39,572 nt of DNA from Kiritimatiellia bacterium (GCA_028718125.1 JAQUMN010000035.1:1-39572); one strand, 5' to 3'. Positions 25,312-34,527 are shown, counted from the first letter of the stretch. The notes: generated from the letters alone by a model not told the origin. Translations and numbers: made by a program.

Positions 25312-25569
25312 CACCTTTTTATCAATAAATTAATAAAAACAGGGAGCCGGTCTCGGATGGAGCCCCCGGCCGGCCAAGAATTTAAGCCCCGTGGCGCCCG
25401 CCAGCCGACGGATCACGGGAATACCGGTATATGCGCTCACAAAAAAAACTATCTCCCTCGACAAAAACTTTTTTCTTATCGATTGGCCTCGGTTATAAAG
25501 CATGTCTTATTTTTTGCAACATTAATTTCATAAAATTTTTTCAAGTCTTGTCCGGCACCGGCAGCGGAC
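25312..25569. other. AT-rich non-coding stretch
   Basis: Part of a 415-bp gene-free region between the cyclodeaminase-family gene and the kamA operon. It contains several A/T tracts (25320-25340, 25440-25475, 25505-25550) but no ORF I would support. CCGGCACCGG near 25555, followed on the minus strand by an A/T-rich run, may be a weak terminator of the upstream gene. Confidence 0.4.
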
Positions 25570-26547
25570 CTACAGAGGGAGACGGACACCGGCGCCCGTA
25601 TTGACCGCGCGTTCATAAATCACTTTGGCCGTTACCATGTCATCCACGGCAATGCCCATGTTCATGGCAAAGATTCTTTCCCGGTCGTTGGCACGCCCTT
25701 TTTTCTTTCCCGCGGCCAATTCGCCCAGGTCGGCGTAAATTTTTTTCGGAATGCCGCCGAAATAGACGCCGTGTTCCCTGGTGGCAAGCAACTGGCCCAC
25801 GTCGTCACAGCAGAACTTGTCGCATTCCTTCATGGCGGCGCTGGTCCAGGCCGCATCATAATCCAGTGATATCGCCAGGCCGCCGGCTTTAAGCATGCCG
25901 GCTTCCAGCGGCGGGCTCGGCTTCACGACGATCGGGATGGCCGTGACCACGACATCGGCGTCCTGCATCATATCGGCGGGCTTGGCGCAAGCTATGAATT
26001 GCAGCTTCGAAAACAGCTTGCCCATTTCGTCGATGAACCGCCTAGTGGCAGCCGGGAACGCATCGCAACAACAGACCTCCTTGAGCCGGGGCAGGGTTTC
26101 GACCAGGGCCATCAAGCTCGTGCGCGCCTGCACGCCGCAACCGAGAATGCCGGCCGTGCGGCTGTCCGGGCGGGCCAAATACTTGGCGGCGACCCCGACG
26201 CTGGCCCCCGTGCGCATGGCGGTGATCCATGCGCAATCCATGACGGCGAGGGGAATACCCGTGTCAGGATCGTTGAGCACGAGCAGTCCGGTGATGTAAG
26301 GCAAGCCCTTGTTCGAGTTGGAAGGATAGCCGCTGACCCATTTCAGGCCGGCGGACTCAACTTCCTGTACATACGCCGGCATGGCATGAATAAAGGCATT
26401 CGGCCGGGGATGAATGCCGGGCTTGGGAGGCATCTCCGTTTTGCCGAGGCCTTTGAGCCGAAAGCCGTTATCCACGGCAGCCAATACGTCCTTCATGGTC
26501 ATATTCAGGGCTTCAACATCTTTCCGGCTGAGATAAATCATTTCCAT
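25570..26547 (-). CDS. Ornithine cyclodeaminase / mu-crystallin family protein
   Basis: About 325 residues from ATG 26547 (M-E-M-I-Y-L-S-R), with AAAGGA upstream. A longer frame to 26649 only reads through a palindromic repeat and is rejected. The substrate part contains M-P-P-K and G-L-K-W-V-S-G-Y-P. The Rossmann motif G-I-L-G-C-G-V-Q-A lies near 130-140, then D-A-D-V-V-V-T-A. The family includes ornithine cyclodeaminase, alanine and tauropine-type dehydrogenases and ketimine reductases, all NAD(P)-dependent, so the substrate is open. It is divergent from the YbaK-like gene and ends 415 bp before the kamA operon. Confidence 0.85.
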   Translation of the reverse strand: MEMIYLSRKDVEALNMTMKDVLAAVDNGFRLKGLGKTEMPPKPGIHPRPNAFIHAMPAYVQEVESAGLKWVSGYPSNSNKGLPYITGLLVLNDPDTGIPLAVMDCAWITAMRTGASVGVAAKYLARPDSRTAGILGCGVQARTSLMALVETLPRLKEVCCCDAFPAATRRFIDEMGKLFSKLQFIACAKPADMMQDADVVVTAIPIVVKPSPPLEAGMLKAGGLAISLDYDAAWTSAAMKECDKFCCDDVGQLLATREHGVYFGGIPKKIYADLGELAAGKKKGRANDRERIFAMNMGIAVDDMVTAKVIYERAVNTGAGVRLPL

Positions 26548-26615
26548 GGGAGATCCTTTCGTTAAGGGTTCGTTTGAATTTTTGGTAACACCTCGGTTAT
26601 GAGGGCTGATTGTCA

Positions 26616-26635
26616 TTCCCGACCTTGATCGGGAA
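26616..26635. repeat. Dispersed palindromic repeat
   Basis: TTCCCGA pairs with TCGGGAA around a 6-nt loop. The surrounding GTCATTCCCGA..TCGGGAATCC layout is a very common bacterial intergenic repeat. It creates the false N-terminal extension D-S-R-S-R-S-G-M-T of the gene downstream. Confidence 0.7.
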
Positions 26636-26666
26636 TCCAGAAAGTTCACAACCTACCCACATAATT

Positions 26667-26693
26667 GAGGCATTACTTTTTATATATTGCCTC
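26667..26693. promoter_or_regulatory. Inverted repeat in the divergent cyclodeaminase/YbaK intergenic region
   Basis: GAGGCA (26667-26672) and TGCCTC (26688-26693) flank a very A/T-rich core (TTTTTATATAT). It could be an operator or part of a promoter for either gene. I cannot place a clean -35/-10 pair. Confidence 0.35.
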
Positions 26694-26757
26694 GCTATAG
26701 CAGAACACCTATATTGCACATTGAATTTAATTGCAACAATAGAAAACGGAGGAGCGC

Positions 26758-27213
26758 ATGAGCAGTCCGGAAGAGAACATCATGACCTTGCTGAAGGAGC
26801 GCCAGACTCTGCACGAGGTGATTGAACACCCGCCGGTTTACACCAATGCCGCCATGGCGGAAGCGCTGGGGGTGCCCCTGGCCGATACCGTAAAAAACAT
26901 CATGCTGGAAACCACCGAAGGCGAAATCATTCTGGTGGTTCTGCCGGGCGACCAGCGCTTCGATTCGAAACGGCTGGCAGCCAAGGTGGGAACAAAGCGG
27001 GTGACTTTTGCCAAGCCGGAAAAAGTTCTGGAATTCGCGGGGTGCGAGGTGGGGTGCGTACCGCCCTTCGGTCACGTCAAGCCCGTGCGTGTATTCCTCG
27101 ACGGCGCCCTGCTGTCGAAGGGCCAGGTTTATTTCAATCCCGGTTCGCACACGAAATCCGTGAAGATCGAGGCTGCGCGCCTGCCGGAGCTGGGCTCGAT
27201 GGTCCAGTTCTAA
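26758..27213 (+). CDS. YbaK/ProX-type aminoacyl-tRNA deacylase domain protein
   Basis: 151 residues, one YbaK-like domain: T-N-A-A-M-A-E-A-L-G-V near the start, T-V-K-N-I-M-L, V-V-L-P-G-D-Q-R, V-G-T-K-R-V-T-F-A, G-C-E-V-G-C-V-P-P-F-G and F-N-P-G-S-H-T-K-S-V. The family hydrolyses mischarged tRNAs (for example Cys- or Ala-tRNAPro) in trans. The particular tRNA cannot be chosen from sequence alone. GGAGG stands just before ATG 26758. nupC-like follows 50 bp downstream on the same strand. Confidence 0.9.
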   Translation: MSSPEENIMTLLKERQTLHEVIEHPPVYTNAAMAEALGVPLADTVKNIMLETTEGEIILVVLPGDQRFDSKRLAAKVGTKRVTFAKPEKVLEFAGCEVGCVPPFGHVKPVRVFLDGALLSKGQVYFNPGSHTKSVKIEAARLPELGSMVQF

Positions 27214-27263
27214 ACCACAACTTGGTCAAGTCCGGTTGTGGAATGTTACGGACAACCTGAAGC

Positions 27264-28595
27264 ATGAACCGATATAATATCATCAGTGTTTTGGGTCTGT
27301 TTTTGCTCATGCTCCTGGCCTGGATCTGCTCAACCAATCATCGCCGCTTGAATTTCCGGCTGATCGCCTGGGGCCTGACGCTGCAACTGATCCTGGGGGC
27401 GTTGATCTTCATGGTCCCCGCCAGTCAGCACGTATTCCTGCGGATGAACGACGGGGTCCTGAAAATACTCGAGAGCGCGCAGGCCGGCCAGAAGTTCGTG
27501 TTCGGCAGTCTGGCAGATTCCAAGGCCGTGGGATTTGTCCTGTTCACCCAGGCGTTTCCCATCGTCATTTTCTTCTCGGCGCTGATGGGGTTGCTCTATT
27601 TCTGGCGGATAATGCCGATGATCATCTGCGGCTTTGCGCGCCTTTTCACCCGAGTCATGCGGGTCAGCGGCGCGGAAAGTCTTTGCACGGCCAGCAACAT
27701 TTTTGTCGGCATCGAATCGGTCACCGCCATCCGCCCCTATCTCCCGCGCATGACCCGTTCCGAATACTGTACGATCCTCACGGCAGGCATGGCCACGGTG
27801 GCCTCCAGCACCATGGGCATTTACGTGCTGTTCCTGGCTGACACCTTTCCAACCATTGCGGGGCAGCTGATCGCCGCCTCGTTCATGTCTGCGCCTGCGG
27901 CGCTGGTGATGTCCAAGCTGGTGGTCCCGGAGGAGGAGCACCCCGTCACTCTCGGATTGGATGTGCACATGGAACCTTCGGAAGACGCCAGCTGGATCGA
28001 CGCCATCGTCAACGGCGCCATGGCCGGACTTAAACTGGTCGGCGGGATTGTCGCCCTGCTGGTGGCGTTCCTAGGACTCCTGGCGCTGGCCGACCTGCTG
28101 ATCGGCGCGCTGACCGGCGGACACGGCTCATTGACCACGATCCTGGGCTATGTCTTTTATCCCTTTGCACTGGCCATGGGCATCCCGACAGCGGACGTCC
28201 CCTTTGCAGCCAACCTATTGGGACAGCGGCTGATAATGACGGAGGTACCGGCCTACCAGACCCTGGCGCTGGGCATAAGGGCCGGCCAGATGACCGATTC
28301 CCGGACGGCGGTCATCATGGCTTATGCCTTATGCGGCTTCGCCCATATCGCTTCGCTGGCAATATTTGTCGGCGGGATCGTTGCGCTGGCGCCGACACGG
28401 CGCAAGGATATCGTGGCGGTGGGTCCCAGGGCACTGCTGGCCGCCACGCTGGCGTGCCTGATGACAGGGGCCGTGGCCGGCGTTTTCTTCCATGAGTCCG
28501 GCACTTCTCTTTTAAAACTGGCGCCGGCAGCCCAATCTTCGCAGTTGACGGCGAACATCCCAGCCATAACCCCGTCGGATCCGCACACGCCTTGA
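27264..28595 (+). CDS. Concentrative nucleoside transporter (NupC/CNT family)
   Basis: 443 residues with about ten hydrophobic segments. CNT hallmarks are visible: G-I-E-S-V-T-A-I-R-P-Y, a hairpin A-T-V-A-S-S-T-M-G near residue 175, and a second conserved block A-N-L-L-G-Q-R-L-I-M-T-E near 315. These proteins import nucleosides with H+ or Na+. The size matches bacterial NupC (about 400) with a slightly longer C-terminus. It may be cotranscribed with the YbaK-like gene. A hairpin follows its stop. Confidence 0.92.
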   Translation: MNRYNIISVLGLFLLMLLAWICSTNHRRLNFRLIAWGLTLQLILGALIFMVPASQHVFLRMNDGVLKILESAQAGQKFVFGSLADSKAVGFVLFTQAFPIVIFFSALMGLLYFWRIMPMIICGFARLFTRVMRVSGAESLCTASNIFVGIESVTAIRPYLPRMTRSEYCTILTAGMATVASSTMGIYVLFLADTFPTIAGQLIAASFMSAPAALVMSKLVVPEEEHPVTLGLDVHMEPSEDASWIDAIVNGAMAGLKLVGGIVALLVAFLGLLALADLLIGALTGGHGSLTTILGYVFYPFALAMGIPTADVPFAANLLGQRLIMTEVPAYQTLALGIRAGQMTDSRTAVIMAYALCGFAHIASLAIFVGGIVALAPTRRKDIVAVGPRALLAATLACLMTGAVAGVFFHESGTSLLKLAPAAQSSQLTANIPAITPSDPHTP

Positions 28596-28605
28596 TATAA
28601 GGATA

Positions 28606-28631
28606 TAGCCACACCGTCACCGGTGCGGCTA
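28606..28631 (+). terminator. Hairpin after the nucleoside transporter
   Basis: TAGCCACACCG pairs with CGGTGCGGCTA except for one A-C mismatch, around a short loop. It begins 10 bp after the stop codon. There is no T-tract, so it may be a palindromic repeat instead. Confidence 0.45.
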
Positions 28632-28783
28632 CGGCGGAAGGTTTAACATGGGAGACGAACGAGGCGTTATTTTAACAGCCGGCCGGCGTCACGGCGGCGT
28701 CATTCATGCTGAAACCAGCGGCGTCGCAGGCGCTCCGCCCTCCCATATCGCGAAAAAAATTGGCATTCATGGAGGGGCAGCTT

Positions 28784-28813
28784 GCCCGCCATAACCCCCT
28801 GGCGACGGCGGGC
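28784..28813. repeat. Palindromic GCCCGCC/GGCGGGC repeat
   Basis: Arms at 28784-28790 and 28807-28813, with a 16-nt loop, in the 235-bp spacer before the TPR-like gene. It resembles common intergenic repeats. The rest of this spacer shows no gene. Confidence 0.45.
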
Positions 28814-28830
28814 ACAGCCCGTCCTGGAAT

Positions 28831-29355
28831 ATGAAAAACAGCCAAAAATCAGTTAGCCGGTATGGAGACCTGTTCATCCGTCTTCTCAAGCGCCTGATCC
28901 CGGCCGCCGCATGCTTTTTGGCCGGATTTTATCTCCTGCATACTGCCTTCTTCATCTTTGCGTTCCCATTATTCCTTGCGGGGGCCATTATCCTTGCCGC
29001 CCCGTTAGCCACGCTCCTTGCAGAGCCGACCGGCAATCTGTTCTGGCCAAGCGCATACTATGATCGCCCGCAACCGCAATACAGCATTCCCCAGTCCAAG
29101 CGAGCGCGCGGGCTCTACGAAGAGGCCATGGCCGGATTCGAAGAGATTGCCGAGGAATACCCCCAGGAAACGCAACCATACGTCGAGATGATTGATCTTG
29201 CGATTGTTGATTTCCACGATCCGGAACGCGCCAAGGCTGTTTTTCACCGCGGGATTTCCATCCTGGAGAAAGACGAAGACCGGGAAACTCTGGCGCGCAT
29301 GTATGGCGCAATCAAAACCCGTCTGGACAGCCGACCCGGCAACGGCTTAATGTAA
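28831..29355 (+). CDS. Membrane-anchored TPR-like protein, unknown function
   Basis: 174 residues. Two adjacent hydrophobic segments (about 20-38 and 42-62) form a membrane hairpin. The rest is soluble and helical: A-R-G-L-Y-E-E-A-M-A-G-F-E-E-I-A, then Y-P-Q-E, then a second helix pair with A-K-A-V-F-H-R-G-I. These look like one or two tetratricopeptide repeats, a protein-protein binding motif. No catalytic residues. It is convergent with the AI-2E-type permease gene. Composition suggests a real gene, but homologs cannot be named. Confidence 0.7.
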   Translation: MKNSQKSVSRYGDLFIRLLKRLIPAAACFLAGFYLLHTAFFIFAFPLFLAGAIILAAPLATLLAEPTGNLFWPSAYYDRPQPQYSIPQSKRARGLYEEAMAGFEEIAEEYPQETQPYVEMIDLAIVDFHDPERAKAVFHRGISILEKDEDRETLARMYGAIKTRLDSRPGNGLM

Positions 29356-29375
29356 CCTGTCGAAACAATGGATCT

Positions 29376-30500
29376 TCAGGAATCCGCGCTCCCCGTCGAT
29401 TCAGAGGCAAGCCCATCTTCCCTGGCCGTCAGAATGCTGATCACATAATACCCGATGGGCACGCCCACCACCATGCCCCAGATGCCAAAAAAACGCTCCC
29501 CGACAAGAATCAGGATCAGGACCAGGATCGGGTGGACGTGCAGCATTTTAGCTGTAATTCTCGGGTTGAGCACATAGGCCTCAAACGCGTGGACAATTAT
29601 GATAAGCATAACAAGCTTGAAGACCAGCTCAAGCCCGCCGACTTGAACGCCAAAGAGCAGGATCGGAATGGAGCTCAAGAATGTTCCGAGAATGGGAATG
29701 AACCCGCAAAAAAATACGATGGTCGAAAGCAAGGCAATGGTCGGCACGCCGAAGAACCAGAGTCCTATTGCGGTCAATATCGTATTGCAGACCGCAATGA
29801 TCGCCTGGGCACGCAGCGCCTTACCCAGGACGTCGGCAAAGGCCATGAGATGCGGCGCGGTCCCCAGGTAGAAGGTGCGGATCCTGCTCTGTTCCATGTC
29901 CTTCATTTTTCCAGCAATCCGTTGCCAATCCATGACCAGGACGAAGGAAATAATGATGGCCAGGAACAGCGAAATCAGGATATGCCAGCCGAGCCTGACG
30001 AGGCGGAGGATATAATCGAGCACGTGCGGCAAGGCGGACTTGATGGCCTTCGTGGCCTCATCCTTCACGGATTTCATTATGGCCGCGTATTCTCCGGATT
30101 CGATGACGGCCTGGCCCTTTTCTTCCCCCATGCTTTTGACCACGACTTTCTCGACGAACCGGCTGATCTTTTTCTGCGTTTGCTGTTCGCCTTCGCCGGA
30201 AAATTCCTTTACCACCTGGTTGGACTCGAAAATCAGTTGTGGCCCCACCCATGCGCCTACCGCCCCCAGCAGGCTTACAAACAGCACAAAGACCATCACC
30301 GTCGTCAACCGGTAATTCAGGTTCACCCGGCGCATTACCCATTGAACGACACTCTTGGTGATATAGACGATCAGGAAGGTCTCAAAGATCAGCAGGAAGA
30401 ACGGCTTTAAGAGATGGAAAAGCCCGATGAGGATCGCCCAAAGGACCATCTGCTCCCAGTGGCTCTCAAAGAATTTTTTGATCCCGGAACTTGCGAGCAT
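29376..30500 (-). CDS. AI-2E-family transporter (YdiK/TqsA-like permease)
   Basis: About 374 residues with the family's eight-helix layout: two early helices (about 20-60), a long soluble segment (about 80-165) between helices, and the conserved C-terminal part F-F-C-G-F-I-P-I-L-G-T, N-P-R-I-T-A-K-M-L-H-V-H-P and G-M-V-V-G-V-P-I-G-Y. The family includes exporters linked to autoinducer-2 and Na+/H+ antiporters; the substrate is unknown here. I choose ATG 30500, 8 bp after AGGAGG, over the upstream ATGs of a 388-residue frame. It is transcribed away from the amidohydrolase gene. Confidence 0.88.
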   Translation of the reverse strand: MLASSGIKKFFESHWEQMVLWAILIGLFHLLKPFFLLIFETFLIVYITKSVVQWVMRRVNLNYRLTTVMVFVLFVSLLGAVGAWVGPQLIFESNQVVKEFSGEGEQQTQKKISRFVEKVVVKSMGEEKGQAVIESGEYAAIMKSVKDEATKAIKSALPHVLDYILRLVRLGWHILISLFLAIIISFVLVMDWQRIAGKMKDMEQSRIRTFYLGTAPHLMAFADVLGKALRAQAIIAVCNTILTAIGLWFFGVPTIALLSTIVFFCGFIPILGTFLSSIPILLFGVQVGGLELVFKLVMLIIIVHAFEAYVLNPRITAKMLHVHPILVLILILVGERFFGIWGMVVGVPIGYYVISILTAREDGLASESTGSADS

Positions 30501-30664
30501 GTCCATCTCCTCCTGCGCATGGCTCATCACTTTTAAGGTCAAAATATCATGCGCACCTGAATGACGGGCAGGTTACCACCAATCTGCTCAATCAGCCAGC
30601 AAATAAACAGCTGCCAAGGACCATTCCCGCGCACAATCTCCTTGTTTAAAATCTCGTTGTTCAC

Positions 30665-30693
30665 TTGACACTATTGATAAAATCGACTTATCT
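30665..30693 (+). promoter_or_regulatory. Promoter of the amidohydrolase/GH36 pair
   Basis: TTGACA (30665-30670) and TTATCT (30688-30693) are 17 bp apart, close to the sigma-70 consensus. GATAA and TTATC form an inverted repeat in the spacer/-10 and could be an operator. AAGGGG precedes ATG 30737. Confidence 0.65.
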
Positions 30694-30736
30694 TTTATTT
30701 TCACGATCCAACAAACTATAAGGGGACAAGATTATA

Positions 30737-31588
30737 ATGATTTTGGACAGCCACATTCACATAAGTTCCGAGCGGAAACCCGACCCGGCGGAGCTGTTGT
30801 CCCGCCTGCAAGCCGTCGGCATAGCCGGTGGCGTCGTCCTGTCGCTTAACCCCTTGAAGTTTCGAAACCTCGGCGCCTCCCGGCGATTGGCGAACCTGTT
30901 CGCCTGGACCGCCAATCACCCCCTATTATATCCGTTCTACCGTATTAATCCGCTGGATAGCGACGCGGAAGACCAGGTAGCGCTGGCCATGAAACGGGGC
31001 GTGGCCGGATTTAAAATCATTTGCAGTCATTTTTTCCCCAGCGATCCCCGTTGCCTGAAAATCGTCCGGCTACTCGCCACGCTCAACCGCCCTGTTTTAT
31101 TTCATTCGGGCATTCTCTGGGACGGTCACGATTCATCCCGCTACAACCGGCCCGCGGAATTCGAAGTGTTTCTGGACGTGCCGAATCTGAAATTCACCTT
31201 GGCACACTTGGCCTGGCCGTGGTGCGATGAAGCCATCGCCGTCTACGGGAAGTTCCTGAACGCCCGTGCGGAACGGCCTGATACCTCCACGGAACTCTTC
31301 CTCGATATCACGCCGGGAACTCCGGCGATCTACCGGCGCGAGGCGCTCACCAAGCTGTTTTTGACCGGATACGATGTCAGCCATCATGTGCTCTTCGGCA
31401 CCGATTGTTCCGCCGATAATTATAATCAAACATGGGCCGCGGAATGGATGGACCGCGATAACGCCATTTACCGGGATATCGGCGTCGCCGATATGATCCA
31501 TGACCAACTTTATCATCGAAATCTATTGCGTTTCCTGGGTAAATCCCAGGAAACCGTGGTGTTGAATCTTCCCAAAACCGCCGAATAA
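30737..31588 (+). CDS. Amidohydrolase-superfamily protein (Amidohydro_2 type)
   Basis: 283 residues. It begins I-L-D-S-H-I-H, the H-x-H metal motif (H6, H8). It continues with R-G-V-A-G-F-K-I, V-L-F-H-S-G (metal His on strand 5), L-A-H-L-A-W-P (next His) and L-F-G-T-D-C-S (catalytic Asp). This is a TIM-barrel metal-dependent hydrolase or decarboxylase of the group that includes sugar-lactone and aromatic-acid enzymes. It precedes a GH36-like enzyme by 28 bp and very likely shares its transcript, which favours a sugar-derived substrate. That assignment is inferred. Confidence 0.85.
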   Translation: MILDSHIHISSERKPDPAELLSRLQAVGIAGGVVLSLNPLKFRNLGASRRLANLFAWTANHPLLYPFYRINPLDSDAEDQVALAMKRGVAGFKIICSHFFPSDPRCLKIVRLLATLNRPVLFHSGILWDGHDSSRYNRPAEFEVFLDVPNLKFTLAHLAWPWCDEAIAVYGKFLNARAERPDTSTELFLDITPGTPAIYRREALTKLFLTGYDVSHHVLFGTDCSADNYNQTWAAEWMDRDNAIYRDIGVADMIHDQLYHRNLLRFLGKSQETVVLNLPKTAE

Positions 31589-31616
31589 CCTGTTCATTAT
31601 TTTCTGAAAGACAATT

Positions 31617-33767
31617 ATGAAAGCCGGCCCATCGTTTGCCTACTTCCCGCCGATCGCCGCGCGCGCGCAACAAGAAAACGGCCGGTGGGTTCCGTTAAAA
31701 TCCCGCGCTGCAACCCGCCAATTTACCGACATGACCCTGGTGGATGTAACGGTGGAAAATCCGACGGCACGCCCCCTGGCTATTCGGAGGATCGAATTGT
31801 TCCAGACCGACCTGGGCGTATCCTCGGTGGAAGTCTTTCGCCAGGGCTTTTACATGCCATCGGATCCGACGGGATTCTATGTGCTTAACACGGGCCAGGA
31901 CGCCACCCAGGCGGATAATAACAAGCCGCCGGACTATGGTCCTCGCGATTTCGTCAGCCATACGCTGGTCGTCATCAGCCGGCCGGGCCATTCCAAAAAA
32001 ATCCTGGCCGGATTTACCACCTTTGAGCGATTGGAAGGCTATTTCCACTTCAATACGGCGGGCAGTACCATCCGGTTTTCCGCCGTCCAGGCCAATATCA
32101 CCGGGATAACGCTCGCGCCGCACCAAACATGGCGGCTCGAAACCCTGATGATCGCGGAAATTACCGATTTGCATCAGGGATTGGCGCGCTATACCGATTA
32201 TGTCGCCAGGGCGTGCCATGCCCGTATTCCAAAAACCACCACAACGGGTTGGGTCGATTGGCAATATTATCGGGAGGAAAAAAACGAGAAGGTCATTCTG
32301 CAGACGGTGAAAGCCATGGCCGGATTGAAACGCCGGGGGTTCCCGCTGAAATACGTGATCGTCGACGGCGGCTGGTGCGCCTATGCCTCGGAGTGGATGA
32401 AGCCGTGTCCCAAATTTCCGGATATGCGCCGCTTCGGGCGCACCGTTCGCCGGCATGGTTTCGAACTGGGCCTTTGGCTGGCGCCTTATATCACTAACGT
32501 GAACACGGAAGTCGCCAGGCATCATCCGGGCTGGATGGTCATGGAAACAGGAAGTGAAAAATTGCTGCACAAACCGCGTTCCAACGTCGGCCCATGTTAT
32601 ATGGTGGACTTCACCGTGCCGGCGGCGCTCGAATGGCTGAGAAAAATCGTACGGACCTTGGTGCGGGATTGGAAGATCAAATATCTCAAACTGGATGGCC
32701 CCTGCCTGGCGCACTATCGCGGCGGCCGCTTCCATCATCCGGAGATTACGGCCATCGAACAGGTTCGCCGGTCCCTCGCGGTGATCCGGGAAGAATGCGG
32801 CGACCAGGTCATCGTCGAAGGCGAAGGTATTTACGGCCCGTCGATCGGTTATGTGGACACCCAGCGCACCACCCAGGATCCTCACCCGGACTGGTATCAG
32901 CCGGATACCGGCAGGCCGATGCTGAAGCACAACATGCAAAACGATCTGGCCAGCGCCTTCCTGCACAACACCTTCTGGCACAATCATCGTGAAAACGTCA
33001 TTTTGCGGGACTTTCCGTCTCCCTTCCATTATCGCGCGCAAAAAAATCCGGCGCTCAAAGAATCCGTTCTCCCGCTGAATGAAGTCCTGTTTCAGGTTTC
33101 GGCAAGCGCGATGACCGGCGGCGCCATGCTGTTGGCGGACCCGATCGAGGAACTGCAACGGAACCCCGCGCGCATCGCCATGATCAGCCAGTTTCTGCCG
33201 CATTATGCTACCAAGTGCCATCCTATCGACGTGTTTCAGAACGGCAAGCAATCATCCCTGTATTACCTGCCGGTACATCGCGAGTTCGAGGACTGGCATG
33301 TGGTCGGAATCTTTAACTGGGACGAGGCCTACCGTAATTTTACCGTCCCCCTGGCCTTTGCCGGCCCCGGACGCCGGCATGCGTTCGACTTCTGGAACGA
33401 ACAGTACCTGGGCGCCTATGCCGGACACCTCCCGGTCGGCGATGTGCCGGCGCGCGGTTGCAAGCTTTTGGCCATCCGCCGGGTGCTCGACCGACCCCAA
33501 CTGGTGGGATCCAATCTCCACGTATACCAGGGCGCCGTTGAGCTGCAATCCGTGACGTGGCAAGACCCGGTCCTGCGGTTGGATATTCGGCATTTCTACC
33601 AGCAGGAACGCGTCATCACCTTCTGGGCCCCCTCCCGGTTCCGCCTGGAATCCATTCGAACCAACGCCCGGGATTATGTGCTGGATGATCGCCGTTCCCC
33701 ACTATTCCGAATTCAATTCAATGGCCGGAAGCGCACGGTCTTCGATTTGAAATGGAGCCGGAAATGA
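31617..33767 (+). CDS. GH36-like alpha-galactosidase family glycoside hydrolase
   Basis: 716 residues, typical of GH36: an N-terminal beta-sandwich (about 1-200), the barrel (about 205-560) and a C-terminal beta domain. Barrel landmarks are T-G-W-V-D-W-Q-Y-Y, Y-V-I-V-D-G-G-W, G-L-W-L-A-P, and K-Y-L-K-L-D-G with the likely nucleophile Asp360. V-D-T-Q-R-T-T-Q-D follows, with a candidate acid/base Asp near 421. No signal peptide; cytoplasmic action on imported alpha-galactosides or related sugars is likely. The usual W-N-S-W signature is replaced by W-V-D-W, so the specificity may differ from classical melibiases. Confidence 0.85.
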   Translation: MKAGPSFAYFPPIAARAQQENGRWVPLKSRAATRQFTDMTLVDVTVENPTARPLAIRRIELFQTDLGVSSVEVFRQGFYMPSDPTGFYVLNTGQDATQADNNKPPDYGPRDFVSHTLVVISRPGHSKKILAGFTTFERLEGYFHFNTAGSTIRFSAVQANITGITLAPHQTWRLETLMIAEITDLHQGLARYTDYVARACHARIPKTTTTGWVDWQYYREEKNEKVILQTVKAMAGLKRRGFPLKYVIVDGGWCAYASEWMKPCPKFPDMRRFGRTVRRHGFELGLWLAPYITNVNTEVARHHPGWMVMETGSEKLLHKPRSNVGPCYMVDFTVPAALEWLRKIVRTLVRDWKIKYLKLDGPCLAHYRGGRFHHPEITAIEQVRRSLAVIREECGDQVIVEGEGIYGPSIGYVDTQRTTQDPHPDWYQPDTGRPMLKHNMQNDLASAFLHNTFWHNHRENVILRDFPSPFHYRAQKNPALKESVLPLNEVLFQVSASAMTGGAMLLADPIEELQRNPARIAMISQFLPHYATKCHPIDVFQNGKQSSLYYLPVHREFEDWHVVGIFNWDEAYRNFTVPLAFAGPGRRHAFDFWNEQYLGAYAGHLPVGDVPARGCKLLAIRRVLDRPQLVGSNLHVYQGAVELQSVTWQDPVLRLDIRHFYQQERVITFWAPSRFRLESIRTNARDYVLDDRRSPLFRIQFNGRKRTVFDLKWSRK

Positions 33768-34028
33768 TGCGCTTGATAATTACGGGATTCCCCGGCACAT
33801 TGTCCGCAAGCCAATAAAATCTGAAAGAATTATTGCCGGGAAAAAGGCTGCGGAAAAACCGAAACCTGGCATCCTCCTCGAAGTTAAACCGATTGCTTGG
33901 AAACCGACTAAATTTAATTTTGAAATAAATGTTGCGTAGTTGGAAAAGATAACATAAAAGGACAATGTGACAAATTGATGCGAGAGGCAAAGCGGGCGAC
34001 ATGCCCAAAACCAAAGGAGAAGGAAATC
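33768..34028. other. Spacer upstream of gcvH
   Basis: 261 bp, rich in A/T between 33895 and 33975. Only the strong AAAGGAGAAGG ribosome-binding site just before ATG 34029 is clear. I looked for a glycine riboswitch and did not find its conserved cores. No supported gene. Confidence 0.4.
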
Positions 34029-34418
34029 ATGCAACACAATCCTGACGATTTGAAATATACGAAAACACATGAATGGGTCCGGAGGAAAGATGACGTGATT
34101 GAAGTGGGCATTACGGATTTTGCACAGCACCAGCTTTCCGATATTACCTACGTCGAGCTGCCGGAACTGAACCGGCGCCTGGATGCCGGTGAGGAAGCCG
34201 TCGTGGTGGAATCCATCAAGGCCGCCTCCGACGTCTATGCGCCCATCGCCGGAACCATCGCGGAAGTCAATGAGGCGTTAGCCAATGCGCCGGAAGTCAT
34301 TAATTCCGATCCTTTCGGCGCCGGCTGGATTTTCCGGATGAAGCCGGACCGTGCGGAAGATGTGGACGCCCTACTGTCGGCAGATGCCTACGAGGCCAAA
34401 CTGCCGGCGGAGCACTGA
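34029..34418 (+). CDS. gcvH: Glycine cleavage system H protein
   Basis: 129 residues from ATG 34029, which has AAAGGAGAAGG directly upstream; a longer frame from 33975 is not supported. Features: Y-T-K-T-H-E-W-V at the N-terminus, G-I-T-D-F-A-Q-H-Q-L, and the lipoylation site Lys64 in V-E-S-I-K-A-A-S-D-V-Y. The loop I-N-S-D-P-F-G-A-G-W-I is also typical. The H protein carries the aminomethyl group between the P, T and L proteins; none of those is in the window. Its neighbours tdh-kbl (glycine supply) and lipB (lipoylation) fit its role. Confidence 0.95.
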   Translation: MQHNPDDLKYTKTHEWVRRKDDVIEVGITDFAQHQLSDITYVELPELNRRLDAGEEAVVVESIKAASDVYAPIAGTIAEVNEALANAPEVINSDPFGAGWIFRMKPDRAEDVDALLSADAYEAKLPAEH

Positions 34419-34527
34419 GGCCGGATGACGTACGACAGACGACGGACAGCAGCCAAAAAGATGATTCGCCGTTTCGGAACACGAATCAACCAATCATCGA
34501 ATCAACACTGCCGGCTCTCGCCCTATC

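Noticed and set aside
26548..26649. N-terminal extension of the cyclodeaminase-family gene
   Set aside because: It is the translation of a dispersed palindromic repeat; ATG 26547 has its own ribosome-binding site and the conserved start.
31695..33251. 518-codon minus-strand ORF
   Set aside because: Complement of the GH36-like gene; no family features.
33768..34028. Glycine riboswitch before gcvH
   Set aside because: No tandem aptamer cores are recognisable, and gcvH is alone here.
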